64,000 bases of DNA. Source: Gambelia wislizenii. Taxonomy: Eukaryota > Chordata > Lepidosauria > Squamata > Crotaphytidae. The position numbers were made by a program, and so were the translations under genes. Where the stretch lies: positions 76,084,001-76,148,000 of the forward strand of contig JAUMIR010000003.1 in the NCBI GenBank assembly GCA_030847615.1. The letters are read 5' to 3'. The notes beneath the pieces were generated by a model that did not search any database, had not been told where the DNA came from, and was given only the letters and a program-made list of their open reading frames with translations. Of the stretch, positions 12,150 through 22,120 are shown piece after piece (within the stretch, counting starts at the first letter, position 1; the number at the start of each line of letters is the position of its first letter).

Positions 12150-13600
12150 TACTGCTACTCAAAGTGGTGATCCATGTACTAGTGCTGGTCCACAAGCCAT
12201 TGGCTGCTGGTCCCTGGTGAATTTCCAGGACAGAACCCCCCCCCACACACACACACATTTGTAGCCAATGGGTTCAAATATGGTACCGGTGCCTGGCACA
12301 TTGGAAATAAATAATTGCTTTGGGTGTCACCATATGAAGCAATTTACAAGAAAGATATTCTGTTAAATGGTAAATGGCTGACATATAAAGAACTATTGAC
12401 AATAAGTAATGGACAATATGAAACTAAATCAGTGGAAGAATTAAGAGTCAGAAGGCTATATGCTGTATTGGTTTTCATACAGACAATTGTTTGACAGACT
12501 TAAGATGGACAAAAAGTTATTTGACTTTGAAATAAAAGAAAGAGAGCTAGAAAGAAGATTTGATTCAGAGGATAACCACCTAATTGCTAAGTTGTATAAA
12601 ATATTATTGACATTTGAAATGGAAGATGAGCAAGTTAAAGATTTCATGATTAAGTGGGTACAAAATGTGGGTAACCATATCCAGATGGATCAATGGGAAA
12701 GGGTATGGTCAAAATCTCTAAAATTTATATTAAGTTATGACTTGAAATAAAACTTCTATAAGATGATCTACAGGTTGTATTGAATACCTGAGAAACTCTC
12801 TAAAATGTACAAGAATGTCTCAAATAAGTGTTGGAAATGTGAAAAAGAAATTGGGACTTTCTGTCACCTTTGGTGGACCTGTGTGAAAGCTCAGAGATTT
12901 TGGACTATAATTTACTCAACGCTAGAAGATATTTTGAAAATTAAATTTCAGAAGAAGCCTGAAAGAGACATGGAAGAGTATTTCAGTATATGATAACAGC
13001 AGCCAGATTCTTGTATGCACAGAGATGGAAAGAAATGGGCTTACCGACTGAAAGATTGGCTAATAAAGACATATGAATTTTTAGAGATGGACAAATTAAC
13101 AATGTTCATAAAAGAAAAATCATTAGACTTTTATGAAAGACTGGGGAACGTTTATTACTTATATTCGAATGCATGGGGGATCAATTTTTGTTATTGGCTT
13201 AGAAATTTAAAAATATAGAAGGCTAATTAAGAAAAAGATTATTTTTAAGTAGCAAAAGTAAGGAGGGATTTAATTTTTTTTGCCCTCGCAACAATTAAGA
13301 AGTATAGTAGAGTTTGGCTTTAAAAAGTTGCCAGCTGGGGTATGAAGTCATAGTAGTAGTCAGATTGTAGCTTTTCTTCTTTTTTTAGTTTTTGTATTGT
13401 CTTTTTTCCTTTTTTCAATGTATGTGTGAAATTTGTTTTTTGTAATATTTGCTAGATATGTTATATGTGTATTTCAGATATGTTAAAATACATCTGTAAT
13501 AAAAAAAATTTTTTTTTAAAAAAAGGAAATAAATAAATGCTGGTCCCCCACTTCCAATAGCTTGAGATGAACTGAGTTAGAACATACTTCACAATAAACA
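12150..13600. repeat. Unclassified older repeat split by an L1 insertion
   Basis: Sequence with GGTGATCCATGTACTAGTGC and a recurring TGCTGGTCC word runs to 12314 and resumes at 13525 after the L1. The host element is older than the L1 and could be a hAT relic. It was not identified. Confidence 0.45.
12315..13524 (+). mobile_element. L1 LINE 3' fragment (ORF2 C terminus) with target-site duplication
   Basis: Open frames here read VSNKCWKCEKEIGTFCHLWW followed by TCVKAQRFW, the cysteine-containing C-terminal segment of L1 ORF2. It is followed by an A-rich end. The 12-bp word GGAAATAAATAA occurs at 12303-12314 and again at 13525-13536, exactly flanking the insert, which supports target-primed retrotransposition. 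At least two stops or frame changes break the coding frame, so it is a dead 5'-truncated copy. Confidence 0.88.
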
Positions 13601-15454
13601 TGTTTATCCACAACGATTTTGCAGCAAGAACAGTGAGTCTGTCTACCCTTCTGCAAAAGAGATAGACGAGTTTAAAACGTTTTGAATAACTTCGACTGGA
13701 ATGCATTCAGTCTGGGATGGGTATTTTTTACCAGCAGGGAAGAAATGGTTCTTATAGATCCCAGTAAACATCTATTTACATAGAAGGCCATCTCTATTTC
13801 TCCTGCTAACTCCCGTACCATCCCCTGTTTCCAATGGAGTTAGTGAGGCTGCAACGTTTGTCCTTATCAGTCTGTAGAGCAGATAGAGTTACTTCTCAAA
13901 TAGAACCTGTGCTCCTTGTGAAGCCTCCTGGGGCTTTACCCCTCTAGCTGACCTGCTCTCTGTTGCTCAGGGTTGTCTTCAGAGAGTAAGAGACAAGAGA
14001 GAAAATTACTTTGGGGCACCATAGTGGTTTCATAGATATTTGTGCCACCTGTGTTATTTGCCCCTGCTCCATCCCCAGCTGTGGCTTAGCTTGCTTGAAA
14101 GTAGAAGGAGAGAGGAAAGGTAAGCGGATAATGGGACTTAGTCGAGGAGATAATGGGCACTGTGGCTTATTTATTTGTTCAGTGATGTGTTTTCCCCTAT
14201 CCTGAAAGTCCTGTCCTTTACTCTAATCCTTTTAATGTCTCTCACTTGCAGTAGCTAGCTTGCACTGCCTCTCCCAATCAACAAAACAAGATTTCCTCCA
14301 ACTTATGCATAATAGTTTAACTTCAGCCCAGTGAGGTGCTACAGTATGGCTGGAAAGTAGCAATACAAATGGACAGCTGGGATCCAGGACCAAGCTGAAG
14401 ATGTCTGCCTGCTTGAGGTGAAGGCCAAAAGGGTTTTAGACCCCTTATTCTTGAAGCTCCCCCTGCCCCATTCCACTTATGGAAGCAGATTGAAGACACA
14501 GTAGGATTTTACTTCAGCTTTGAGGGTGGGAATGTGTTCTTCACCACACCCAAGGATGGCAGATTAATTTAGGGGTTCATGACAGGCTGTGTGCTGTGTG
14601 CAGGATAGGCCATCTTACTATAACTGAAATTGTGAGCTATGTTGAGTCTCCTTTTGGGAGAAAGGTAGGATAGACATTTAAATAAACAAAACCTGAGGGG
14701 AATGGCTAAGGGCAAGGATGGTATTAGACAGAATGAGGCAGCCATCTTGGGCCTAATTCCTAATGTCCCTTCTAACCCATTGGATCAGTTGGATTTACCT
14801 GTGCATTGACTCGCCATTCAAAGGGTCTGCTCTGGTTGGGTTAATCAACAGGAATCTAGCCTTGGAGTGTCCCAAAATAGCAGCAAGTTGTTAGCTATCT
14901 GGATGTTTATTGTTGCCATTTTTACTGTCAAGGAGATGAACTTCTCTCCATGTCTTTAAGGAGAACATGTAGGCCTTTGCTACTATGAAAGTTTGACTTG
15001 GGGGAAGAGATGAACTCTGTATCATCACATCAGGCAGCGGAAAAAAATTGGGCTGGTTCTGGCCAAGGGGCTCAAGAGGAATGTGGTGAGTGAGCAAGGA
15101 GCTGCCACTGTTTTCTCGCAGCTTTTGCTGTCTTTGACACTTGCCTCAGGCTGCCTAATGGTAGGGCCAGCCTTGCAGGTATCACTGGTGAGAAGACTAG
15201 GATCCCACTGTGGATGGTACTTGGTCATTAGGTAGTCTCTGAAAGCACCCCTCCCTAGGATGCATGGCCACTGTCCTTACCAGTAAGGTACCAGAGCACG
15301 CTGACAGATCTGTAAACCAGCTCGCCCCCAAAAATGTCTTCTGAAGGTGGCATAGGAGTGCTGAATCCAAAGTCTGGGAGCTGTACAATGACCTCTTTAA
15401 TGTCCACTCTGGGAAAAAAATGCATCTGAATTCACCATCCTGTGAACAGCTGTT
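13601..15454. other. Intergenic, nothing recognised
   Basis: No gene, RNA gene or named repeat was seen in this stretch of about 1.85 kb. Confidence 0.4.
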
Positions 15455-15812
15455 GAACGCTCCTCAGAAGACAGTGTTCTCAGTGGCTGCTCCTAAGCTT
15501 TGGAATTCCCTCCCTCTTGGCTTTCTTTTTGCCAGCAGGTGAAGACCTTCTCATTTGAACAGCCTTGCAGCCTTTGGCTGGCCAGGGTAGAGGGATGTCC
15601 AATTGGACATGCTGTTTTTGGTATGTAATCTGTATTTTGTTTTAATTTAAATGTTTTAGAAGTAGTCTTTTAATTGAATATACGGTTTAATGGTTTTTAA
15701 CTTTTGTGCTCCATTTTGTTTTAGATGTTCTGCTTTAATTTATATTGTAAGTCACTTTGAGTCCCAATTGGGAAAAAAGTGGGATATAAATCAAATAAAT
15801 AAATAAATGTGT
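15455..15812 (+). repeat. L2 LINE 3' end
   Basis: It contains a decayed C-terminal coding end (CTTTGGAATTCCCTCCCTC). It then has an AT-rich 3' UTR, a GTCACTTTGAGTCCCAATTG motif and an AAATAAATAAATAAAT tail. The layout matches the other L2-type ends in the window. Confidence 0.8.
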
Positions 15813-16833
15813 CCATGGGATCATTCTGGCTGAAGGGACCCTTCCTGACATAACCTTTGTCTCTTTGTGTATGTTCACAGAATGACATCCCAAAGTGACT
15901 TGGTGAGCACCAACTGTTATGCCAGAATAACATCACAAACTGTGGCCTCCTGGACTGATCCACGACAGATGTCCATTCCTCTAGCAACCAGGCCATTGAT
16001 AGAGGGCAACCATGGGCTTCTGTGCCCTACTGACAGGATGGTGATTTAGGTGCAAGGGGATCAAATTTAAACATAACAAGGTTGCTTTCCAGTGCAGTGG
16101 GTGGGAAGGAATGCAAGTGTTTCCCTAGTCAGCTGAGAATCCGCACTTCTGAGGGTCCTAAAATAATCCTTGCATAGGGCTGATTACATCTCACTTGTAC
16201 TTACAGATTTGTAGTAGCTGCTTGGCCCTGCCTGTATTCTGCAGGGCCGGGTTAAGTCTTTGAAAACCTAAATCAGGTGTGAGAATATATTGCCCTCTTA
16301 TCATTGTTGGTCCTCTTTCCCAACCAGCATGGCCTGTATTCAGAGATGATGGGAGCTGTAGTCTAACAATGCAGAAGACCACTGTCTTCCCATATAAAAT
16401 CTGGCCCAAATGAAAGTAATGAACTTCTTGTTCCCTTATGAACCTAGCTCTTTGTTAAGACAATCAAATGAAGCCTTGCTTTGCCTTTTCCAGTTGTGAA
16501 ACTAGTTGTCTCCCCTGCAGGATGAGTTATTTTCTGTGGTACCACCCACCTGGAGTACCCTCTCCAGCCACATTCACTGAGTACTCATTTGCCTTTTTAA
16601 GTGTCAACTACTATTGTTATTTGGCCAATATTTTCACCACACCTATTATTTTTATATTCTCTGCTGTTTGGAGAGGAGGCCAGGTCTTGTTCTTATTTGT
16701 GTGTGTGTGTGTGTGTGTGTGTAGCGGGGGTGGGCATTACAAGCTGCTTTTGGAAGGCAACAGGCAGCATATATTTGTGTTTGTGTTAAATACAATTATT
16801 CCCTTTTCTTACCCTAGAGAGTCCCATCTATTT
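15813..16833. other. Intergenic with a (GT)n microsatellite
   Basis: A pure GT run lies at about 16698-16723. Open frames crossing it (133 and 62 codons) contain the repeat-encoded VCVCV run and are not genes. Confidence 0.55.
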
Positions 16834-17056
16834 ACCTTATGGTACCCTAAGCCACCAGATCCCATCTGACCGAGGAAGCTAAGCAGGGTCAGTCCTGGTT
16901 AGTACTTGGATGGGAGACCGCCAATGAATACCAGGTGCTGTGCGCTATATTTCAGAGGAAGGAACTGGCAAAACCACCTCTGAGTATTCCTTGCCTAAGA
17001 AAACCCTATGAAATTCATGGGGTCACCATAAGTCAACAGGCAATTTGAAGGCACAT
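16834..17056 (+). repeat. 5S rRNA-derived SINE, well preserved
   Basis: The head matches vertebrate 5S rRNA: GGAAGCTAAGCAGGGTCAGT, then CCTGGTTAGTACTTGGATGG and GAGACCGCCAATGAATACC. These are the internal promoter region. It is followed by AACCACCTCTGAGTATTCC and a tail AGTCAACAGGCAATTTGAAG shared with the tRNA-headed SINEs. So a 5S head has been joined to a common squamate SINE 3' end. Confidence 0.92.
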
Positions 17057-17068
17057 TTACTTTATTAT

Positions 17069-17290
17069 GAGAACCAGGTGGTATAGTGGTTTCAGTGTTG
17101 GACTAGAACTCTAGGAACAGTGCTTAAATTCCTTCTCACTCCTGGAAATCCACTGGGTGAACTTGGGTAAGTCACACTCTCTCAGCCTTGGAGAAAGGCA
17201 ATGGCAAATTTATGCTGACTATAATTTTGCCAAGGAAACCCTATGAGAGGCTTGCCATAAGTTGAAGTTGACTTGAAGGTGCATAACAAA
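17069..17290 (+). repeat. tRNA-derived SINE, ACA type, diverged
   Basis: GAACCAGGTGGTATAGTGGT opens the head, CACTGGGTGAACTTGGGTAA and ACCCTATGAGAGGCTTGCC form the body, and GACTTGAAGGTGCATAACAA closes it. It lies directly behind the 5S SINE and before the CR1 fragment. Confidence 0.85.
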
Positions 17291-17311
17291 TTTCCTTTAT
17301 TATAATTTGGA

Positions 17312-18404
17312 AACATAGTCTTGATTTCAGTAAGGCCTTTGACAAGGTTCCCCATGACATTCTTGCAAACAAGCTTGTAAAATGTGGGCTAGACAAGTTA
17401 ACTGTTCAATGGATTTGTAATTGGTTGACCGGCCGAACCCAAAGGGTGCTCAGCAGTGGCTCCTCTTCGTCTTGGAAAGATGTGACCAGTGGGGTGCCAC
17501 AGGGTTCTGTCCTGGGCCCAGTGCTATTCAACATCTTTATCAATGACTTGGATGAGGGAATTAGGGGCATACTTATCAAATTTGCAGATGACACCAAACT
17601 AGGAGGAGTAGCTAATACCCTAGAGGACAGGATCAAGATTCAGAATGACCTGGATAGACTGGAGAGCTGGGCCAAAGCTAACAAAATGAAATTCAATACG
17701 GAGAAGTGTAAGGTACTGCACTTACGGCGAAAAAATGAAATGCATCGATATAGGATGGGGGAGACCTGGCTGAATGAGACTACATGCGAAAGGGATCTAG
17801 GAGTCCTAGTAGACCACAAGTTGAACATGAGTCAACAGTGTGATGCGGCAGCTAAAAAGGCCAATGCGATTTTGGGCTGCATCAATAGAAGTATTGTGTC
17901 TACATCAAGGGAAGTAATAGTGCTGCTGGATATTGATAAATTGGATTGTGTGCAAAGAAGGGCGACTAAAATGGTGAAAGGTCTGGAAATTATGCCTTAT
18001 GAGGAGAGACTTAGGGAGCTGGGTATGTTTAGCCTGGAAAAAAGACAGTTAAGAGGTGATATGATAGCCCTGTTTAAGTATTTGAAGGGGTGTCACATTG
18101 AGGATAGAGCAGGCTTGTTTTCTGCTGCTCCAGAGACTGGAAAACGGAGCAATGGATGCAAGCTCCAGGAACAGAGATTCCACCTCAACATGAGGAGGAA
18201 CTTTTTGACAGTAAGAGCTGTTTCGCAGTGGAACACACTCCCTCGGAGCATAGTGGGGTCTCCTTCTTTGGAGGTCTTTAATAGAGGCTGGATGGCCATC
18301 TGTCAGGGATGCTTTGATCAAGATTTCCTGTGTGGCAGGGGGTTGGACTGGATGGCCCTTGTGGTCTCTTCCAACTCTACAGTTCTATGATTCTATGATT
18401 CTTT
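17312..18404 (+). mobile_element. CR1 LINE, reverse transcriptase C-terminal half to 3' end
   Basis: A frame of 321 codons starts inside the element. It reads SGVPQGSVLGPVLFNIFIND and FADDTKLGG, the catalytic core of non-LTR reverse transcriptase, then RDLGVLVDHKLNMSQQCDAA and VQRRATKMVKGLE. DFSKAFDKVPHD lies just upstream. It ends with TTCTATGATTCTATGATTCT, the CR1 terminal repeat. Relative to the CR1 family, the YSALVRPHLEYC-like stretch is missing around 17925, an internal deletion that keeps the frame. It is 5'-truncated, so immobile. Confidence 0.93.
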
Positions 18405-18486
18405 TCCTGCTTTTATGGCAATTCACTGCTACTGCTGTCACCTAAGAAGAGCTGACTGCTTCCTCAGCCTCAGTGTCTATTGGTCC

Positions 18487-18606
18487 ATCCCAGAATTTGG
18501 AAATGTTACTTTATGGACTCTAGTGCCCAGAATTTGGCAGTCAACATGGCTACTGGCCAAGCTGTCAGAGATGCTGGGAGTTATAATCAAAAAGTAACTT
18601 TTCTAA
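18487..18606. mobile_element. Small foldback MITE (GGGAGTTNTARTCCAAAAAGTAAC family)
   Basis: The left arm ATGTTACTTTATGGACTCTA is matched by the inverted right arm TGGGAGTTATAATCAAAAAG, followed by TAACTTTTC. This family recurs many times in the window. Confidence 0.65.
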
Positions 18607-19080
18607 GCAACTGCTTGTCTCCACCATTACAAAGCCTACAGAAAGCCTACAGCCAAAGCATGAAGACAGCGGTCCTTTAGATTTATATCCAACTTCTGTT
18701 AGGCATTTTCTCTTGCCCATGGAAATTTCATTTACTCACTTGATTTACAGTGACTGATGGACCTTTTCTCCATTTCTATGCCCAATCAACTCAATTACCA
18801 CTACACCTTACGGCAATAAAGTCCACCATTTTATTGTGCCTTGTGAGGAAAAAGTACTTCATTTTGTTTTTGTCTGCTCCTTTGTTACTTATCATTTATA
18901 CGCATAATGGCAGAGACAAACCATAATGGCAGGACCAGCCCTATCTTTTCATAGAATGAGGTGGCTGCCTCAGGTAGAATATGCCCATTAAAAGGTAGCA
19001 AAATGTTACCTATTTATTTTGGTTTTCATGTACAGTATTCTTACCGCTGCTTTGTGTACTGTGGATCATGGTTTGCACTT
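18607..19080. other. Intergenic, nothing recognised
   Basis: No gene or named repeat was seen. Confidence 0.4.
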
Positions 19081-19084
19081 TGAC

Positions 19085-19415
19085 TGCCAAAAAAACGATA
19101 CAAGGACTCCCTGAAACAACATCTCAGGCTCAGCCAAATTGATCACCAACAATGGTCCGCCCTGGCCTCACATCGGGAGGCATGGAGATGCACTATCCAC
19201 AATGCTGCAGCCTTATTTGAGAACTCACGCTGAACAAGTCTTGAAAAGAAATGACAACGCAGAAAGAATCGCAACCCGGAAACGTCACGCAAGGAGACCT
19301 TCTGCTGTGCTTTCTGCACCGGACTTGTTTATCTCGGATTGACCTTTTTAGTCATCAGTGCGCTTGCAGAAAGCGCGAGATGAGTCCTTTCTGAATCTTT
19401 GTTTGCGAAGAAAAG

Positions 19416-19446
<31 letters not shown>
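19085..19446 (+). mobile_element. LINE ORF2 3' end with (GA)n tail
   Basis: It encodes a decayed RYKDSLKQHLRLSQ-like segment, a histidine/cysteine-rich C terminus, and ends in GAAGAAAAGCCAGAGAGAGA. The same element occurs in reverse at 41353-42090 and, as a tiny fragment, at 47993-48065; all three end at the same (GA)n/(CT)n tract. The clade was not settled. Confidence 0.8.
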
Positions 19447-19448
<2 letters not shown>

Positions 19449-19589
19449 ATGAGAAGAAGCAACCTCTTCTTGAGTCATGCAATTTAAAGGTCCATCCTGG
19501 TCCTCTTCTTGTGATGCTTTTGCAATTTCCACATTTGGTTTGGCAATTGGCATAGTTTGGAGGAAGTTTGTTCCAGAGACTGGAATGAT

Positions 19590-19690
19590 TATTATTTTTT
19601 ACTACAACTCCCAGAATCCATTGGCTGTGCTGGCTGGAGAATTCCAGAAGCTGTACTCTAAAAAAACCCAAAAGTAATCTTTCCTAACTC
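19590..19690. mobile_element. Small foldback MITE
   Basis: TTTTACTACAACTCCCAGAA forms the left arm and GAATTCCAGAAGCTGTACTC the degenerate right arm, with AAAAGTAATCTTTCC after it. Same family as 18487 and 19918. Confidence 0.65.
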
Positions 19691-19917
19691 TCTACCATCC
19701 TTATTACTGCTCCCTCTTGAAGTGGTTCACATCTGAAAGGAATGGTGCTTGTGCTCAGTCCTATCTGAAAGCTGCCATCTCTACTCTGGATTGACACCCC
19801 TTTCTTTGCTTTGCAGGGTAATGACATTGTGCAGGGAAAAGGAGGTCTGTCCCTGACTGGAGACCCCCAAGGGCTTTATGTCTGAGCTGCAGCACAGGTT
19901 CCAGACCCAGAGCCTGG

Positions 19918-20022
19918 GAAGGTTACTTTTAAAGACCACTTCCAAACCCCCACCATTAGCATGGCCAGCAGCCACATTATCTGGAGGATTCTGGGAGTTG
20001 TCCCAAAAAGTAACTTTCCCAG
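19918..20022. mobile_element. Small foldback MITE
   Basis: AGGTTACTTTTAAAGACCAC is paired with GGATTCTGGGAGTTGTCCCA and AAAAGTAACTTTCCC in inverted order. Confidence 0.65.
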
Positions 20023-20383
20023 GCACTGTCCAGGGGCTAAACCATCCTTGGCCCCCAAGAAACCCTGGGGAAGTACTACATTGCCCTTGTTATTTGCTCT
20101 CTCACACACACTTAACAAAGCACAATGAGTCCTTCACTCCTGGACATACCTAGTTGTCTCTGATCAGAAAATAGACCTTCACTTTACACACTCTGCTCTG
20201 TTTCATTATCTTTGAATATTTGTTGAATGAGTTTGTTTCTTGCTTTGAGTTATAAAATCTCTAGCAAAGTGGGATATAAATATATATTGGAATGTAAGGT
20301 GCTTGTTCTCAAGCACCCCTTTTTACTCATCTTGCACACATATATTCATTGCCAGGCATGTTCATTTCCACAGGCCACATTCT

Positions 20384-20576
20384 GGTTGTTGTGTGCTTTC
20401 AAGTCTTTTCCTTTCCTACTTATGGCGATCCTAAGGCGGAGCTTTCACAGGGTTTTCTGAGGCTGAGAGTGTGTGACTCGCCCAAGTCACCCAGTGGGTT
20501 TTCATGGCTGGGTGGAGATTCGAACCCTGGTCTCCAGAGCCGTAGTCCAACACTCCAGCCAATAGGCCAGGCGGGT
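20384..20576 (-). repeat. tRNA-derived SINE, ACA type, minus orientation
   Basis: Its reverse complement carries GGACTACGGCTCTGGAGACC, AGGGTTCGAATC and CATGAAAACCCACTGGGTGA, ending toward the (TTGTTG)-like tail at low coordinates. It lies about 1.3 kb before the FGF8 start and is the last recognised mobile element before the repeat-poor FGF8 promoter block. Confidence 0.88.
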
Positions 20577-20799
20577 CGCTTGGCTCCTTCGCCTCCTCCG
20601 AGGCGAGCTGCTATCTTCAGCCCGTCCTTCCTTCTCCTTTCGCTCCTGGACCCCTGGAGGAAGAGGCAGGGTACACCACCGGGCATGTTTGGCTAGCAGA
20701 ACCATCGCACTCTTTCACACACACACAGACACAGAGAGAGTGACATGATAAGGCGCGACTTTTCTCCTGAAGGTCACTGAGGAACATGTCTACTGTACT

Positions 20800-21873
20800 T
20801 CGGCTCCTTCCCCTGCCGGCCGCAAAAAGCAGGTGTTCAGGCACCTCACACACACCGCGCCGTTAGAAACGTTAAGCCCCCCCCCACCCCGGCTTCCTGC
20901 CCCAATTCCCACGCGCGGGTTTTCCCGCCGTCTCTTCACACGCGTGGCCCTCCCACGGCCGCCGAAGTTCCTCACCGGCTGGCGCAGGGACTGCTAGTTC
21001 CCGAGCTGGGCGGAGGAGCCTCTTTTGGGGAGAGGGCGGCGAGGCCCTGGGAGGCAGACCCCCTGCCATAGGCGACCCCCCCCCGGGTGGTGGGTGTTTT
21101 CGCAAACCCCTTCATTCCCGCGCGCCTTCTTCCCTGCCGAAGTGAGGGTAGGGGCGCGCGCGTGTGTGAGAGAGAGCGCGACCCCTCAGCTCCCCAAGGC
21201 GCCTTTCCGAGAGGCGGGAGGGCTCCAAGCGCTGGCGGCCCTTCCCATAGGGGGGCGACTGGAGGCGGGGGCGAGGGGGGGTGGGCGAAGGCCATCCCCG
21301 GACAGATGAGAAGGGGGCTGGCACATTGGCGAGCGGCGCCCAAGAGGAGGGACCAGGGCTGGGCCGGGGCGTCCTGCCCCTCAGGCGCTCCTCCGAGACA
21401 GAGAGCCAGCGAGCCAGGCGCGCACCCCCCCAGCCGCGCCAAGCTCCGAGCAGCCAGAGCCAAGGGAGCCTCTCCCACCACCGCCTCCGTCGCCCGCCAG
21501 CAGCTGTCAGCGCCGCCGCCGCCGCCGCTTGCCTCGCCTTGCCTCGGGAGCCTTCCTGACAGCCCTGCGCTCGCTCCGTGCGCCCCGGCTCCCTCCGCCT
21601 GGGCTGCCGCCGGCGCTTCGTGCCTCCCCTGCCCTCCGTCAGCAATTCCTGCTTCGGAGCGGCCCCGCGGCGGGACCCTCGGGGCGGGCATGGGCTGGCC
21701 AAGAGCGGGGACCGCCTGGCCCTGAGGAGCCGCCGCCGGTTGGGGAAGGAGCCCCTCGGGCAGAGCCTCCCAAGCGCGCCGGAGCCCCGCCAGCTAAAAG
21801 AAGCCGAAGGGGAGGAAAAGCGAAGAGAGCCCCCTCCCTCGGACCCGGAGCCCCCCGGCTCAACCCGCTCAGG
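20800..21873 (+). promoter_or_regulatory. FGF8: CpG island with presumed FGF8 promoter and 5' UTR
   Basis: The stretch from about 20.8 kb to 21.95 kb is very GC-rich with dense CpG, in sharp contrast to the AT-rich surroundings. It contains GC-box-like sites such as GGGGCGGGC at 21681 and ends at the FGF8 start codon. Long open frames on both strands (up to 285 codons) are expected from low stop-codon density and resemble no family I know. No clear TATA box was seen, which fits a CpG-island promoter. The exact transcription start and any 5' UTR intron are not visible. Confidence 0.75.
21690..21725 (+). promoter_or_regulatory. Upstream ORF in the FGF8 leader
   Basis: An ATG at 21690 opens an 11-codon frame (MGWPRAGTAWP) ending at TGA 21723-21725, 148 nt before the FGF8 start. 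An in-frame ATG further upstream at 21306 would make it longer if the transcript begins before that point. If these ATGs are in the mRNA they could lower translation of FGF8. Whether they are transcribed is unknown. Confidence 0.35.
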
Positions 21874-21905
21874 ATGAATCTCTTCTCGTCCATCTTTAGC
21901 TATTT
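21874..21905 (+). CDS. FGF8: FGF8 coding exon 1 (mouse exon 1A equivalent), signal peptide start
   Basis: The ATG lies in the context CAGGATGA, with A at -3. It encodes MNLFSSIFSY plus two bases of codon 11, and the exon ends at the donor TTT|GTAAGTAG. Bird FGF8 starts with a similar segment containing SSLFSY, which supports this start over upstream ATGs. Residues 1-11 form the first half of a hydrophobic signal peptide. Reading through the donor gives an immediate TAA, so splicing is required. The exon lies at the 3' edge of a CpG island. The transcription start cannot be placed from sequence alone. Confidence 0.9.
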
Positions 21906-22083
21906 GTAAGTAGCCGCGGCTGGCTTGGGTTGGGTTTCCCGGCTTTCCTTCCCCCCACCCGCCCCGCAAAACAGCTTCTTTGATTTTCCATCTTTATTTC
22001 TGCTCCATTTCAAAGGCAAAAATCATCTCACCATCTACTTTGTTTTTTCCCCCCTCCTTTCCTCCCCTTTCCCATTATTCTAG
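21906..22083 (+). other. FGF8 intron 1 (178 bp)
   Basis: A short intron from GTAAGTAG to TTCTAG with pyrimidine-rich tracts before the acceptor. No repeats or other features were seen. It lies at the boundary where the CpG island gives way to AT-rich sequence. Confidence 0.9.
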
Positions 22084-22120
22084 GGTACTGCACTTGTTTG
22101 CTTTCTGCTTGCAGGCACAG
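22084..22120 (+). CDS. FGF8: FGF8 coding exon 2 (mouse exon 1B equivalent), signal peptide end
   Basis: This 37-nt exon is bounded by TTCTAG and GTAAGG. Joined to exon 1 it completes Leu11 and reads VLHLFAFCLQAQ (residues 12-23), the hydrophobic core and cleavage region of the signal peptide. The LHLFxFCLQAQ pattern is shared by FGF8 of birds and fish. Exons 1 and 2 together are 69 nt, so the frame is closed at phase 0 before exon 3. The exon is too short to be found by ORF length and was recognised from splice sites and family similarity. Confidence 0.93.

Noticed and set aside
16834..16950. A 5S rRNA gene
   Set aside because: It is joined to a SINE body and tail and recurs elsewhere in the same form, so it is a 5S-derived SINE.
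20972..21969. Long open frames of up to 285 codons on both strands in the CpG island
   Set aside because: High GC makes stops rare; the translations are low-complexity Ala/Gly/Pro/Arg and overlap the FGF8 leader without family similarity.
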